From Caprella mutica (lineage: Eukaryota > Arthropoda > Malacostraca > Amphipoda > Caprellidae), in NCBI GenBank assembly GCA_947561585.1, contig CANNZV010001148.1, positions 62,024-126,023 of the forward strand: DNA of 64,000 nt. The letters run 5' to 3'. Below the pieces are notes generated by a model. That model was not told where the DNA came from and searched no databases. It was given only the letters and a program-made list of their open reading frames with translations. This document shows, piece by piece, positions 11,831 to 24,216 of this stretch; the first letter of the stretch is position 1, and the number at the start of each line of letters is the position of its first letter. Position numbers and translations under genes: made by a program.

Positions 11831-12417
11831 AACTACCTTGCAAGCTACTTTGAAGACTTGCATGATCTTCTCTCAGCAATGCTTTGTGAAGTCAACCATT
11901 TTTCGGTTTGGAATCAAAAACTCCATACTGCTTATGTTGAGCCACAATATATTGCATAATCCATTTGGACCTTCATGTGGCAATAGAAATCTCTTGCAAC
12001 GAAAATTAGAGACTGTATCAGAGGGGAAACTTGTGGACATTTCTTGAGGATGAATAAAAGATGGATAACTCCTTCATATTGGGCCAAATTTGTGGAATTT
12101 TGTGGTAGAAGATGTATTGAAGTGATACAGTAAAGAATTATTCACAAATTATTAAGGTAATTGCCAATATCCGCCAATATTTCAAAGTTTATGATGGCTA
12201 CCCTTAACTTTTACCAGACCAAAATTTAGTGTTTGAGGTAAAATATGGAACTATTCCTAGAATATTTGTCCAAATGCTTTGAAATTTCAAACGAATACAT
12301 ATGAGTTTTATATGAAAATACATGCAAAATTCCAATAATGTGTGTTCCGTACTTTTTATGAAATTAATGATTTAGATAACGTGTTTTTGCCTACCCTTAT
12401 ATTTTGTCCGCTACTGT

Positions 12418-15400
12418 ACATATGACCTTGCATATTCTTATTACCAAAACCGCAGAATATTTTACATATGTGAAACTTAAAATCTATAATTACAAATCTT
12501 CTCATTAAATCTATATCTTCATTATATAACTATTTGTAAGATCTATTCTGACCTAAATACTGTACATATGGAAGATAAATATGGAAGATACACCAACTAA
12601 TACGGAACATATTAACTTGAAAAGTATCTATGTCATATGTTCACTGAAAACAAATTGAACTGTCAAAGACTTGTCCAAATTAGATTCGAAAAATAAAATG
12701 CTGATAGGAACAAATTCTCCTTCTTAGTGAGTGATGTGTACATTCATTCCAATTGAGTCTTATATCTGTTCACAAAATGGTCGTATTCTTTGTATGTTAA
12801 AATTTGACACATCGTTACAAATTATTCATCATCTCTGGTGGAAAAACAACGTAAGTGTGAAGAATTCCGTTTGAAACAATTGTAGCTAAACTTTTTGCAA
12901 TATGCTCTTTTTCTTGCGGCGGTAAAGGGTTCCGTATGTGAACGCAAGGAGGGGGGCGTGTGAAGCACGCGTAATTATATGAAATCTCTGATTTTGATTA
13001 ATTATCAAATTGCTGAACAATAAATGCTTGCAGTAATAATAATTATTTCTTTCCTATAAGATTAAATAATTTAAAACTAAGTAACTGTGTCTGCAGTTTG
13101 TAATACGGATACACTTACGGATCAGTGTGATATTTGTAATTTCGAGTATTGGAATTTATATACATTCATAGACTGATACACATTATATATGTTTGCCAGA
13201 TAGAACTCCGTTAAGAATAAAATCTTTTGGTCAAATTTCTTTATCCAAATTTCCCTCTGTCAAATGTCTATCGACAATTTAAAACATTCTCATCCGGTAA
13301 AGGATCAATGTTCGACTTAGATCATTTTGTCACCATTAAAAATTCACTCTAATTTCAAAAAATACATTTATAGGAATAAATTCACGATATCAGAGATAGA
13401 AGCTAGAGTATAATTGCAAATACAATTAAAAATAGTTGTGTAGGCTCTAGGAAAATGATATTGAATGTGTAATTTAATATTCTACATTTTATTCCTTCTG
13501 TTATTCAAATGAGAAATGAGGAGAATTTTTAATATCGAAATATATTACATTTAAAATATCAGCAAAGCCTTCGTTTGTTAATTTACAGGATATTGTAATC
13601 TGAGCAGTGGGAAAACTATTATTATTATTTAACTATTGCATTGTTTTATTACAATAAACTGATATAAATGATAAAAAAAATCTTGATTTGAAGACTTCTT
13701 TTCATGCGTATACCAAATGCAATATTATTATTTGAAGTATGCATTTACTATTAAGAACCTATAATTTGTAAATTATTTTAAGCATTTATAATTCAATTCA
13801 TTCATCTTTTGATAAGAGAAGTTAGAATATTATTTGTATAATTTATATTTATAGTGTCTATGACTCTACATATATCATATATTTCAGATGACACACATTA
13901 CAAAAACATTATTCTATGAAGTACGTTTCCATATGATATAAACTTTCACATGCGGAGTACGTATATAATTTTTATTCTCGAAATCAATCAGATTAGGTAT
14001 GTTGACTTCATATTTTTTTGCTTCACAAACTTATTGGGAGGTTATAATAACATTTATTTCGTGAATCCATAAAGTCGTATCATAATATCAGCCAAATAAT
14101 CAGTATCTCGAAACTATTTATCAGTGGAGATAGTTTTACTTTATAATCAACCTTCCGTTGAAATATACTTCCAATTTATTGATACCATTAGTTAGTCTGA
14201 TAAAAATATTTAAGTTATTGTTTTCAAAAGAATCCGAGTAGATCAATGCACAGAATATTCATATAATGGATCCACTTCAAACCACAATGAAATAATTAAC
14301 TATAAATCATAATATATTGTGAATCGTTTAGTTTGGTATTCTTGAATTTAGAGGAAAAGAACGATCATTAGTTTTTTTAGAAATAAAAACTTGTATGTTA
14401 TTACATAGATTTAATACGTTAATATAGAGGTTCAAAAGAAAATGAGGAAAATACCTAATGAGGTGAAGATCATTCGCAGAATGAGGTATCTCTCCTTTTT
14501 CTATACTATAAAAAAGGAATGACTTCTCATTCTGCAATTGACATACACCTCGTTAGATATATTCCTGTCCATTCCACGTCTAATTAAGGTACCTTGTCGA
14601 TAAATTAGGAGATGTCTACTGGAATAAAATTTTTACTTCATTAATAGTGCCAGGTAATCGAGAAGTCCAGAGTAGACGGGACATGAGTAAGTTAAATTTA
14701 ATAGTTTTCATTTCATATCGGAAACCATGAAACCTTCGCCTTGTTGTTTCAATTCAAAAATATGAATTTAGTAATAAGTATGTAGTAATTATCCATTCCA
14801 CTGATACCTTTTACTATATTCAGAAATCGAATAATTTTTCGATAAATTATTTCGTAAAATTATACACTAGCCGAATGAGACAAGTTACTAATGTATCATA
14901 TTCACTTGAGAATATGATCAAATAATTTTATTTTCAGTTAGTTTAATGCGTTTTTTTCTAATATTTTCCTCATATTTGACACCAAAACACCTGCCAACAT
15001 AATTACACGAATATATTGGAAGATTACAGATATTGTAAATTTAATACAATCGAACCTATAATCAATTATTCAATGATATTGAAGCATTTCAAGTTAAAAT
15101 TAATTAATACAAATTAAAATTGATGGTCAACAACTGGATTAGTAACAGTGGCCGATAATTTGACTCCAGCTAAAATAACCTCCAGTAATTTGAACTCCAG
15201 CTTATTTGATCACCTGTATGTTTATAAGTTTATCGCTTTCAAAATATTTTTTATTTGACTTTTCAAATTTGACTTCAAAAGACATTCAGCCACTTCTAAT
15301 AATAATAATAATCCATTCATTCAACAATAGAACATTTGAATGAAATATTTTATAACAATTATTAGGAAAATTTCGATGATGAATAGCTTCAATAAAATTA

Positions 15401-15444
15401 TTTTAGTTATTCATATATTCTATAAGTTTAATTAAATATATAAA
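12418..15444. other. A+T-rich DNA, no gene recognised
   Basis: About 3 kb with no credible coding frame; the 69-codon minus-strand frame at 14328-14537 has no motif. A short GC-rich island at 12913-12975 contains a G run and a small hairpin (GCGTG...CACGC). A short AAT microsatellite lies at 15297-15312. Nothing else was identified. Confidence 0.4.
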
Positions 15445-16790
15445 CCAACTTAGTCCTAATTATATATTATATCAACTTACCTATTCTTATGAATTGATAA
15501 ACTTAATAAACCTAATTGAGTTTCACGTGTGTTTTCTAAGTACATCATTTTTAAATTACTTTATATCTGTCATGTCATTCCTATAAATTTGTCGGTCATT
15601 CTTGGCTTTGTTCCTATATAATTGCCAGACATATTTTTGTATTTAAAATAAATAAATATTTACTTATCGGCATATATCAGCGTAAGTTACGTAAATAAGG
15701 AGATTGATTGTAATGTAGTGACTTGTGGCAACATAGAAATATTAATTGGTAGCCACTAAACACACTATAGTCCACATTTTCATGGAAAACACACTCATGC
15801 AAAACACACTCATGCACGAGCTGTGATTTGGTCACTTTCCACCCAATCACAGCTCTTGACTCTCAAAATGTGTATTTATTTCTCTTTATATGTTCAATAT
15901 TCTTAATTAACATTTGGTACACATTAGTTCAGTATATATGATTACCACTTTTGAAATACACAGTTCAGTAGGTTTATGAATAAGACATAGGTATGTTTTT
16001 TAAACACATGTGAAACCTTCCGATATATTCTGATAGTCACACTCATTAGAGTTAAGATGAAGACATTCATTACTCATTATTATTTTCTTTAGGATAAAAC
16101 ATTTACATCCAATTTAACCAAATTCTTAAATATATATTAACAAAATATTTATCAATGTATATCAAATTAACCCTAACAAGTTTGACTATTAGTATGAACG
16201 GGAAAGTTTAACCGTGTGTTTAAAAAGCACTTGTCTTATATATAAACCTACAGTCCTGTATTTTTTACAAATTGCTAATAGCTATTTATTCTAGACTAAT
16301 TTGTGCCAAATTCCAAGTCAAAATATTGAACATATGTATAAGAAGAAATGAATACAGAGGTATATAAAACATTGGTAACTGATAGAGCAGAGCTGTGATT
16401 AGGTGGAGTGTACCCCAATCACAGCTCGCGCATGTGTGTGTGCTCCATGAAAACATGGACTAACGTGTGTTTATAGGCCGACCAAACTTTATTTGTACGT
16501 TGCCATACATCACCACGGTACAATTAATTTCCTAATTTACGTGATTTACGCAGATTAACACCGATACGTAAATATTTTTTTATTTTCAAATACAAAAATA
16601 TATTATGTATTTATGTAGGAACAAAGTCAAGAAAGGACGGTAAATTTAAAGGAATGACATGAGAGATAACTAACGTAATTTAAATAGGATGTGCCTAGAA
16701 AACATTAGGGTGAAAAGGATTAGTGTTAATTTTTTCCTTAGTTTATTTAGAATAAATATAATTATCGGTGAGTGGACTGATTTTAGTCAA
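15445..16790. mobile_element. 1.35-kb foldback (long-palindrome) element
   Basis: The left arm (about 15445-16060) is the diverged reverse complement of the right arm (about 16160-16790), leaving a loop of only about 100 bp. Clear paired blocks are CCAATCACAGCTC (15833 and 16410 regions), TTCATGGAAAACACAC against the complement of 16443-16458, TTTGTTCCTA...TAT (15608 and 16615 regions) and TGTCATTCCT (15572 and 16650 regions). In the left arm a 17-bp unit (AAAACACACTCATGC) is tandemly repeated at 15784-15816. No coding frame is present. The exact ends and the target duplication are uncertain. Confidence 0.65.
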
Positions 16791-19073
16791 GTTCTAATTT
16801 TCTAGGGAGAAAGTATTGTAGCATTTAGCAAATTTGAACTAGGCCATATTGATAATTAGATTTCATATAGAATCATTTAGATTTTAGTGAAGTTCTCATC
16901 TTTGCCACAATAAGTTTAAAATACATCTATTTTAGAAGCGAAACAAATATATTTTAAAAGCTATGGAGGAAACAGCTTAACCGAATACGACCAACCAAAT
17001 TAGGAATTACCAATAATTGTGTACCAGCGGAAATAAAAGAGATACATATGCCAAACAAATTCGATTGCAATGAGTAAGAGACGTAATATGAACGTGGTAT
17101 GCAAGTATTGTGTATATACATTAGAGCTAATTCAGTGTGTTTATTTTCTTTATCACTTTACTCGATGCGTGTGCACCAAAACCTCACAGCATTAGGTTAT
17201 TTACATTAAATTCACTTGTAGTCCAATACAAACATTCAAAGGTCTTCAAGGGGCTGTTAATTGGGTTTGATCTGAAAGCTGCTGTTTGATTTATCCTGAA
17301 AAGAGAATATTGTCGGCTGTATGATATAGTACAAATTTTATCATTAGGAAATGCTGCAATCCTACAAATGCCATTTTTAATTATTTTATTAATCTTTCGA
17401 CTGTGAAGGATTTTTTATGATTTCTTTTAACCACATTTATGAAATCGTTGTGGAAATCTATTTAGGAAAGTTTTTTGCATTTAATAACAAACTCGGCAAT
17501 GGATCCTCCACGTAATTTATTCTGGCAAAGCAGCTCTCTATATAACTCTGCTGTCATTTCATCTCTGGTGCTGAGTGAACATCAAGCAAATCCATTCATA
17601 GCTGCAGTGTAGTTTAATTCTGGTGAATTATTTTCTTAATGAATACCTTCCTCATATAGAACAAAAGTCGTAGCTTTCAAATAGAAATATATCACATAAT
17701 CCGAAAAATAATCAGATAACTATAATACCTTTTAATTCATTTTATATTTTATTCCAAATTTGTTTTCATTTTTCAAAGTCAATAACTTCAAAGATTTTCG
17801 ACACCATAAATTGTTAATGTTCAAGCTGCTTATTTTACTTCAACTCTATTCACAATTTAAAGAATTAAATAGAAGTGTGATTACCATTACTGATATATGT
17901 TTAATAAAAATAATAGCCTTCTCAGGTTATGGACGTATAATTAAGGCTTAAATCAGCCTCATATATTTTTGCACATAGAGCACTAATAAGCTTCAAAGGA
18001 GAGGTACCTGTGAGATGCTAATAATGTCCTTTGAAGTTCCCGATCCTAATTATCATTTGCTAAATTTTAACTAAACATCTCAACGAGCAGACGATGGTGA
18101 AATTATTAGTATGTTACTACTAAAGGGAAAAATTAATAAATACATAATAAATCAAGTGCATGATTCTGAAAGAACAACTATTTAATCAACAAAAGGTATT
18201 CCTGTATCAATACGTAAGTTATTTGATACAGTCTAATCTTAATAGGCCTTATGAAACATATCTATATTGAAATTGGAATCTCATGTGTGATCCTTTTAAG
18301 ACTCAGTGTTAGCTATAAACGGGTACACAAACGACATCTATTCAAAAGGTGAAGTTGTATGAAAACTTCAGACCGAATTCTTAAAGTCTCTATCATATGT
18401 TCACTGTGAAATAAAACAATTCATTTTCTGAGCATTGAAGGATCTTTTTGAGACAAAATGTAAACCTTAATCGTCATCATTTGAAAATCCAAACAGTTTC
18501 CCTGCAATAAAACTTCAACTATTTTCAGTAAAAATGCCGTTTGTTATTGGAAGTCCAAGCGAGAAGAACTTTGTTTTTGAACAGGATTCAAAAAGCTGGA
18601 TTTGCAAGATTAGAGAACGACACTAAATTGAGACTTTAACACTTAGTTAGATCTTCAGCTAATTCAGTCACTTATAGTCAATGGGGGTTCATTGAACACA
18701 TGAATGGACTGTTATCAATATTCAATATTTGTTAAACTCACCACCACTGAAATTGAGTATAGTAAGAATGGTTGAAAATAACTGCCACCATTACTGATGA
18801 TGATAGTCATAATGAAATTTTAAAAAAGGAAATAGATTTCTGACCAAATATTTCAGATACATTTATGATCAATCCCTAACGAGTGCATATTTTCCAACAT
18901 TTAATATATTTATGCAATTAACTCTCAGATGAAGCAACCTTTCCTCCCAATGTATAATAAATGATACAATGTTACGCAATATAAAATGAAAATATTAAAC
19001 TAAAAAAATATCATGATTTTAATTTATCAACTTTTTTGACATAATATTGAATTAGGATGGTTACTGTATAATG
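16791..19073. other. A+T-rich DNA containing one dispersed repeat
   Basis: No gene identified except the dispersed block at 17511-17630, which is listed separately. The 63-codon frame at 17760-17951 has no motif. Confidence 0.4.
17511..17630 (+). repeat. dispersed 120-bp repeat, copy 1
   Basis: This block is about 90% identical by eye to 57261-57380. In one frame, shared by both copies, it reads SSSLYNSAVISSLVLSEHQ then ANPFIA (here followed by a stop). The conserved frame, with mostly amino-acid-changing differences, leaves open whether this is a fragment of a repeated coding sequence or a short interspersed repeat. I recognise no protein family. Confidence 0.6.
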
Positions 19074-19075
19074 TA

Positions 19076-20278
19076 CAGCGTGTCCCAAAAAAAACGATAT
19101 CCAAATTTCAAAGGCTGTAATTCATAAAATATTAAAGTAACAAAAAATTGGAAAATCACATTTTGCTTCTCAACATTTATTCTATCTCTGTACAAAGTTT
19201 CAGATGAATCAGTTCAACCATCTTCTTTTAGCTGTAATTTTAGTGACCGATACCAAAAGCCTGCTTGCGCACTTTCAGTAAAACACATATTTCAGTTTGA
19301 ATTGTTCAAGGAGCACTTACAGTAAATTTGCAAATCACCATAATAAAAAGTGGATTAGGTGCTACTAAATCTACATTCAACAGAATTTCAACCTTAAATT
19401 TGAATTGACATCCTTACAAGATGCACGAGCGAAACAAACACCTTGATTCTTCCTTGTGGGCTAAATTTTGCTCATTGTTTTAAGAAAAGGAATGTCCGGT
19501 TTGTGGAAAATAATGTGGTTGCTGATGAGACCACTTTTCATTTGAATGGCAAAATAAATAATCATAACATTTGCACATATGCATCGAAGAACCAACCTTC
19601 TACTTTCAACTTTGACGTAAGAATTTAGTGAAAGAAAGTCTGTGTGTGGATTGGACTAGGTAGCAATGGCGGACATGGCCGTATCGTCTGTCCTTATTTT
19701 TACAAAAATAATTTAAATAGAGATATATACCTTGATATAATAAATGATAGAATCGTTCCAAGACTTCGAGAAATACATGAAAACAGAATCAATCGAACAT
19801 GTTTGGTTCAGGGCGGGTTCAGAGATGCTTCTTTAAGGGTAAAACTGAATGAGCTATTCGGCAATAGGCATTATCGTCCTGAATCATCGTATTGAATGTC
19901 CCACCAGATCGCCTGAAACGATTAATAGGAGGAACAGTTGGATTGTTTTTTTTTTCAGTTACATAATAATAAACACCTTTCATGGTTATAATAACGGTTT
20001 TTTAATAAATAATTTCAATGAACAGTTGAAAGTTATTAAAAACATGGTTTTAATATCCTAAAACTCGAAGTTAAACCAAAAGTGCGCAAACTAGTGTTTG
20101 GTATCGGTCACTAAAAAAACTGTGTAAAGATAACGGTTGGATATATTCATCTAAAATTTTGTACAGATATGGAATAAATGTTTATAAACAAAATGTGATT
20201 TTCACATTTTTTGTAAGTTTAATAGTTTTGAATTACAGCAATTGAAATTTGGGTATGGTTTTTTTTGGGGACACCCTG
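19076..20278 (+). mobile_element. mariner-like element with 205-bp inverted repeats
   Basis: The 1203-bp element is flanked by TA on both sides (19074-19075 and 20279-20280). Its ends read CAGCGTGTCCCAAAAAAAAC and, complemented from the right, CAGGGTGTCCCCAAAAAAAAC. The inverted match continues inward for about 205 bp, including GTGACCGATACCAAA near 19240 and its complement near 20110. The interior holds a decayed transposase. Length, TA duplication and CAGGGTGTCCC-type ends are typical of Tc1/mariner elements. Confidence 0.85.
19395..19940 (+). pseudogene. decayed mariner-like transposase
   Basis: Two consecutive frames, 19443-19628 and 19644-19895, read in order ENNVVADETTFHLNGKINN, then VCVWIGLGSNGGHGRIVCP, then QGGFRDASLRVKLNELFG. 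A shifted frame at 19849 continues with VLNHRIECPTRSPE. This order matches an arthropod mariner-like family whose DDE domain reads DE..FHLNG...GP.FF...QQDGAPPH...RSPDL. The first catalytic D is still visible (ADE). The QDG motif has become QGG, so the second acidic residue is lost. The third region is shifted out of frame and cut short after RSPE. Stops also occur at 19626. It cannot be active. Confidence 0.7.
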
Positions 20279-20280
20279 TA

Positions 20281-23200
20281 TAGTCTGTCTGTGTATCGAT
20301 GAACCATATATTAATGTCATTGTGACAGCAATATTCTCTGTTCAATAATGAACCTGTACTGAGCTCCTCATTTATTTCATTGAAGCTTTCCTACTTACCA
20401 TCATTACAAATAATGATGAAGTAAATCAACTAAAGACTTAAATTGAGCGGATATTTCAAACTATTAAATCTCATAGAGTGTATTTAAGGTGATGGATGCT
20501 TGTTGTTACTGGCCACACTTTAGGAAAATAGAGGAACAGAATTAGCAACTGATGTAGTTGGTAGTTAGAAGGTAAATAAAATTTTAGTGTTTTGATAAAG
20601 TTTTAGCAAAAGATCTACCCGATATTCCTTAGGAGTTTTTTAGTCATATCAGATAGAGGCATCTTTGCTACAACTTTGAACCTTCACTCACGATTAATTA
20701 CTTACGTTCATTGGGTATTTTGTAAGTGCGGCATATATTGGATGATGGAACTTGAATGCATAAATATTATATAGTTCCTTTAGCCTAAATAAATTTTATT
20801 TAGCTCCTCCTTTAATGCGCTGCCCGTACGTAATGTTATTTATATTATGCGAGTACTTAAAGCTTTCTAGCACCTATTTCAGTCCGTGTTATTTTATACA
20901 AAAACGTTTCAGATCCCCTACTTTACAATCGTTACCATTAGATGCCAATTGCAATTATTGCTATCTCTAATTAAATCTAATCTAATTGTCCTCTCCGGGA
21001 TGGCAATTGGAATTATTGCTATACAGTACTAATTTATAGCTATATGTAGTAATACTTTATTGCGTTATTGTTCACTCATTTTAATTTGAATAATTAATTA
21101 ATTAAAAAGGAATTATTAGATTATGATAAGCTTTATAAATCCTTATATGTATGAAATAGAAACAAAAGGTACCTATTTAAAAATCACAGCAAATTATCAA
21201 AGCTCTTCTTGTCACCACATATTCAGGGTATACGGTCTTGTGATTAAGAATCATCTACTTAGGACTCCAGAAGACTTTTCTTAGAATGACTGTACTCAAT
21301 TTCCAGTGACTAAAATTGTTCAGCCATCTTTGGAATGCAAATGTGCTTCCCTTGGGCGAAATGTGCAAATCTTTTACCAATTATTCAGCTCTCTTAACTC
21401 CAATGCCTTGAAAGGACTGCCATTAAACCTTCTGTCCTTTACTTTAGAGTTATTTTTACTCTAATTGGTATTCATTAGGTACACAGGGGAGTGATATTCT
21501 CAACTTTATTAATATATCTTTCCTTCCTAAATGCAATGCACAAATCTGGCAAGACTCTGGAAATCCAGCATAAACTACACTGGAAAATACTTGACGTGTA
21601 AAAGGCGCCAATTCTTTAGAACGAAGAGAAGTTTTCTTGCTTTCAAAGAGAGAATTTCAAGGAAGTTAGTTAGTGATATATAAAGCTACAGAAATTTTTA
21701 TTCTGCTTCCTTAGCTCCATGATCTTTTACTGATATGTTATTTGGAATAAGATAACATTCTCATTTGAAAATATATTACGTGATTTTTATATGATAATTG
21801 GCCGAAAACTCATATTCAAACTTGAACCTGTACCTTTATTCAGAAACGCATTTTAACAGGAAAAAATCAATGAAGCTTTATAAATTTCGGTATCCAAAAT
21901 AATACACAGTTTTATATAGTTTGATTAAAATTTTTCCAAAAAAAGTATATTGATAATGAATATGGAAATATTCATAAGCTCTTCAATAGTGAAAGAATCT
22001 TAAACTTTTTTCCTCGCTCTGAAATATTAATAAAGTGTTATACTATTCACTATCATTGCTACGGATCACGCTATTATTAGTAAACAAAATAATCATAGTT
22101 ATGAGTTTTGAAAGAAGAAGTATATTCCATTAAATCAGTATATATATTGATTTGATCTGAAGCCCATTATATTACTCAAAATCTCAAAAAATGAGAGTCA
22201 CACAGTATTTTAGAATTACAATCTTGCATTCGAAAAACATCAATGTATTAGTTTGCTGGATAAAATATTATACCGAGCTTTTTTACTAGTCTAAGTTGAA
22301 AATCTCGTTCAAAATAATTAAAGTTGACTTACTGTTCTTACGACTCCGAGAGATGCACGACACAGTTTATAAAATAATCACAATACATTGAGTAATATGT
22401 TCAATAGCACATGACACATGAAAAAGATATCACAAACGACCATTGAAGTTTATTGAGATTGTCATGGTCGTAGAATAACTTAATATATTTTAATATAGTG
22501 GTGCTGCAGTGCTGAAATTAGTGCTTGCCTTACTGTACTGGAATTTCAGATTTCGCCAATTGAATGGTCAATGATGGATATATAAAGTTAGGGAAGGGCC
22601 GCAGAATATTAACATAGAAACTCACTCAATCTTCTAATAACCCACAAAATAAGAGAAAACCCATAAAGCAATGGAATCTCTCTTAGTTTTCTGTAGCCCC
22701 AGCAAAACAAATTTCTGTAAATGAAATACCCCATTATATAGTTACTTTATATTAATTTTCTCTTTTCTCAAGTCATCACTGTCATTCATTCTGTTTATAG
22801 CTACAGGCTTTGCATTTCGACTAATAAAATTATCAAAAAATGTTATGATTGGGCTAAAATATTATACCATTCACAATGATTCATGAGTAGATGTGAATTC
22901 ACTACAAGTGAGGGCAGAAACTTACACTTGGTATGACAATCTTAGCAGCAATTCACTCATTTTTAAACCATCAGAAACTGAAGAAAATCGTCAGTGGTGA
23001 AATTTAACAGCCTAGCCTGACTCTTATATTTTTTAGAGCATTCACTTAAAGTTTGTATTTTGTTTCCAGTCGGTAGAGCATGAAGTCGATCAAGAAGAAG
23101 TGGCTAATAAATTCTAGTGAAATGTTGAAGAGAGGTTTACTTGTTAGCAGAAAAAACTTATCGTGACCATGAGATGTGCAAGTTTTTACTATTTATCATA

Positions 23201-23339
23201 TATTGTCTGAACTTACTGCAATTCATATTGTTATTTGATTATACAATACTAGTGAAATAATAATATTTTTTCACAGCAGGTTAGGATATAATTAAGAGAA
23301 ATTTAGAGTTTAACTGTATATTATTTTTGGTTCTACAAA
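20281..23339. other. A+T-rich DNA, no gene recognised
   Basis: No credible coding frame. A 24-bp block, GATGSCAATTGSAATTATTG, occurs twice in direct order at about 20941 and 20999. The segment at 21200-21500 is slightly less A+T-rich and could be decayed coding sequence, but nothing is recognisable. Confidence 0.4.
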
Positions 23340-23344
23340 TTTTC

Positions 23345-24216
23345 AGCTTGGGAAAATTCGACGTCGGAAGTTTCACCGTCGGAGTCTCCGACATTGGAAA
23401 ATTATTGATAAAAAATAATGGTAATTTTTAAAGAAAAACAGTTTATTAAATAACTGAGCGACGGAAAATTTTAGATAGTTTTTGAAAAATTATTATTTTT
23501 ATATGAATTTAAAATTGTAAATATAAATTGAAGGTTATTATGTAATGTTGTATATCTGATAACGCTTAGATGCATAAAAAAAGTTAACTGCTCTAATCAT
23601 TATAATCATTATTCATATATATAATTTTGTGACACGGAGGTTGCTGCATAACATTTGAAGTGTTTTTTATTGGTTGACTGAATAGTCGAAACTAATTTCT
23701 TTGTTGATCACTAGTAGTGATGGGTCTGGTATTATTATTTTTTTCGGTTTGCAACACTTCCCCATGTGTTCCTGTGTGTTTAGTATTGTGAATTTAAAAT
23801 ATGGTCAAAGCTATATTACGTTTCGAATTATTGAACTATTCTGAGTTACTGATGATTTCATACCTACCTAAATATTGATTGTTGTTATTTATCCTGCATT
23901 TACCGTGTACGGTTTACCTCTTGGAAACTGAATTATTGCGCATGATCTCTCTAAACCAAATTCCCATTGATTTCTATTTTCGAATCCATAAAAAGCTTCG
24001 TTCCTGCGATTCTACAATTATATAATGAATTAATAAGAATATAATTCTTCTTATTAAAATACCAATATTTATTTTATTTATATAATATTATATATGTATG
24101 TATTTGATAATACTATTTTCATATTTCTCACACCGAATATTCCTAACGGCAAATTTTCCAACGGCGAAAAATTTCGGCGGCGAAAATTCCGACGGCGAAA
24201 TTTCGCACAACGAATT
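23345..24216. mobile_element. element with terminal arrays of CGACGGCGAA-type repeats
   Basis: At 23347-23400 there is a short array built on TTTCRCCGTCGGA; at 24140-24215 there is an inverted array built on TTCCGACGGCGAAA with four or five units of about 15-16 bp. These CG-rich arrays face each other across about 740 bp of A+T-rich DNA without a transposase frame. The architecture resembles the element at 3475-6744, although the repeat unit differs. Outer limits and target duplication are not clear. Confidence 0.55.

Larger units (their letters stand above)
9226..12415 (-). mobile_element. composite of two truncated Tc1-like elements
   Basis: The outer ends are inverted copies of each other: about 9231-9612 matches the complement of 12035-12415. 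They start GCGGACAAAATATWAGGGTAG and meet a TA on the right at 12416-12417. The inner parts encode minus-strand Tc1-like transposase. A block of about 305 bp is present twice in direct order, 9712-10020 and 11275-11581, with about 1.25 kb of unrelated sequence between the copies. Simplest reading: two same-orientation Tc1-like copies, each truncated, with foreign sequence between them. The left end is slightly altered, so its exact first base is uncertain. Confidence 0.75.
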
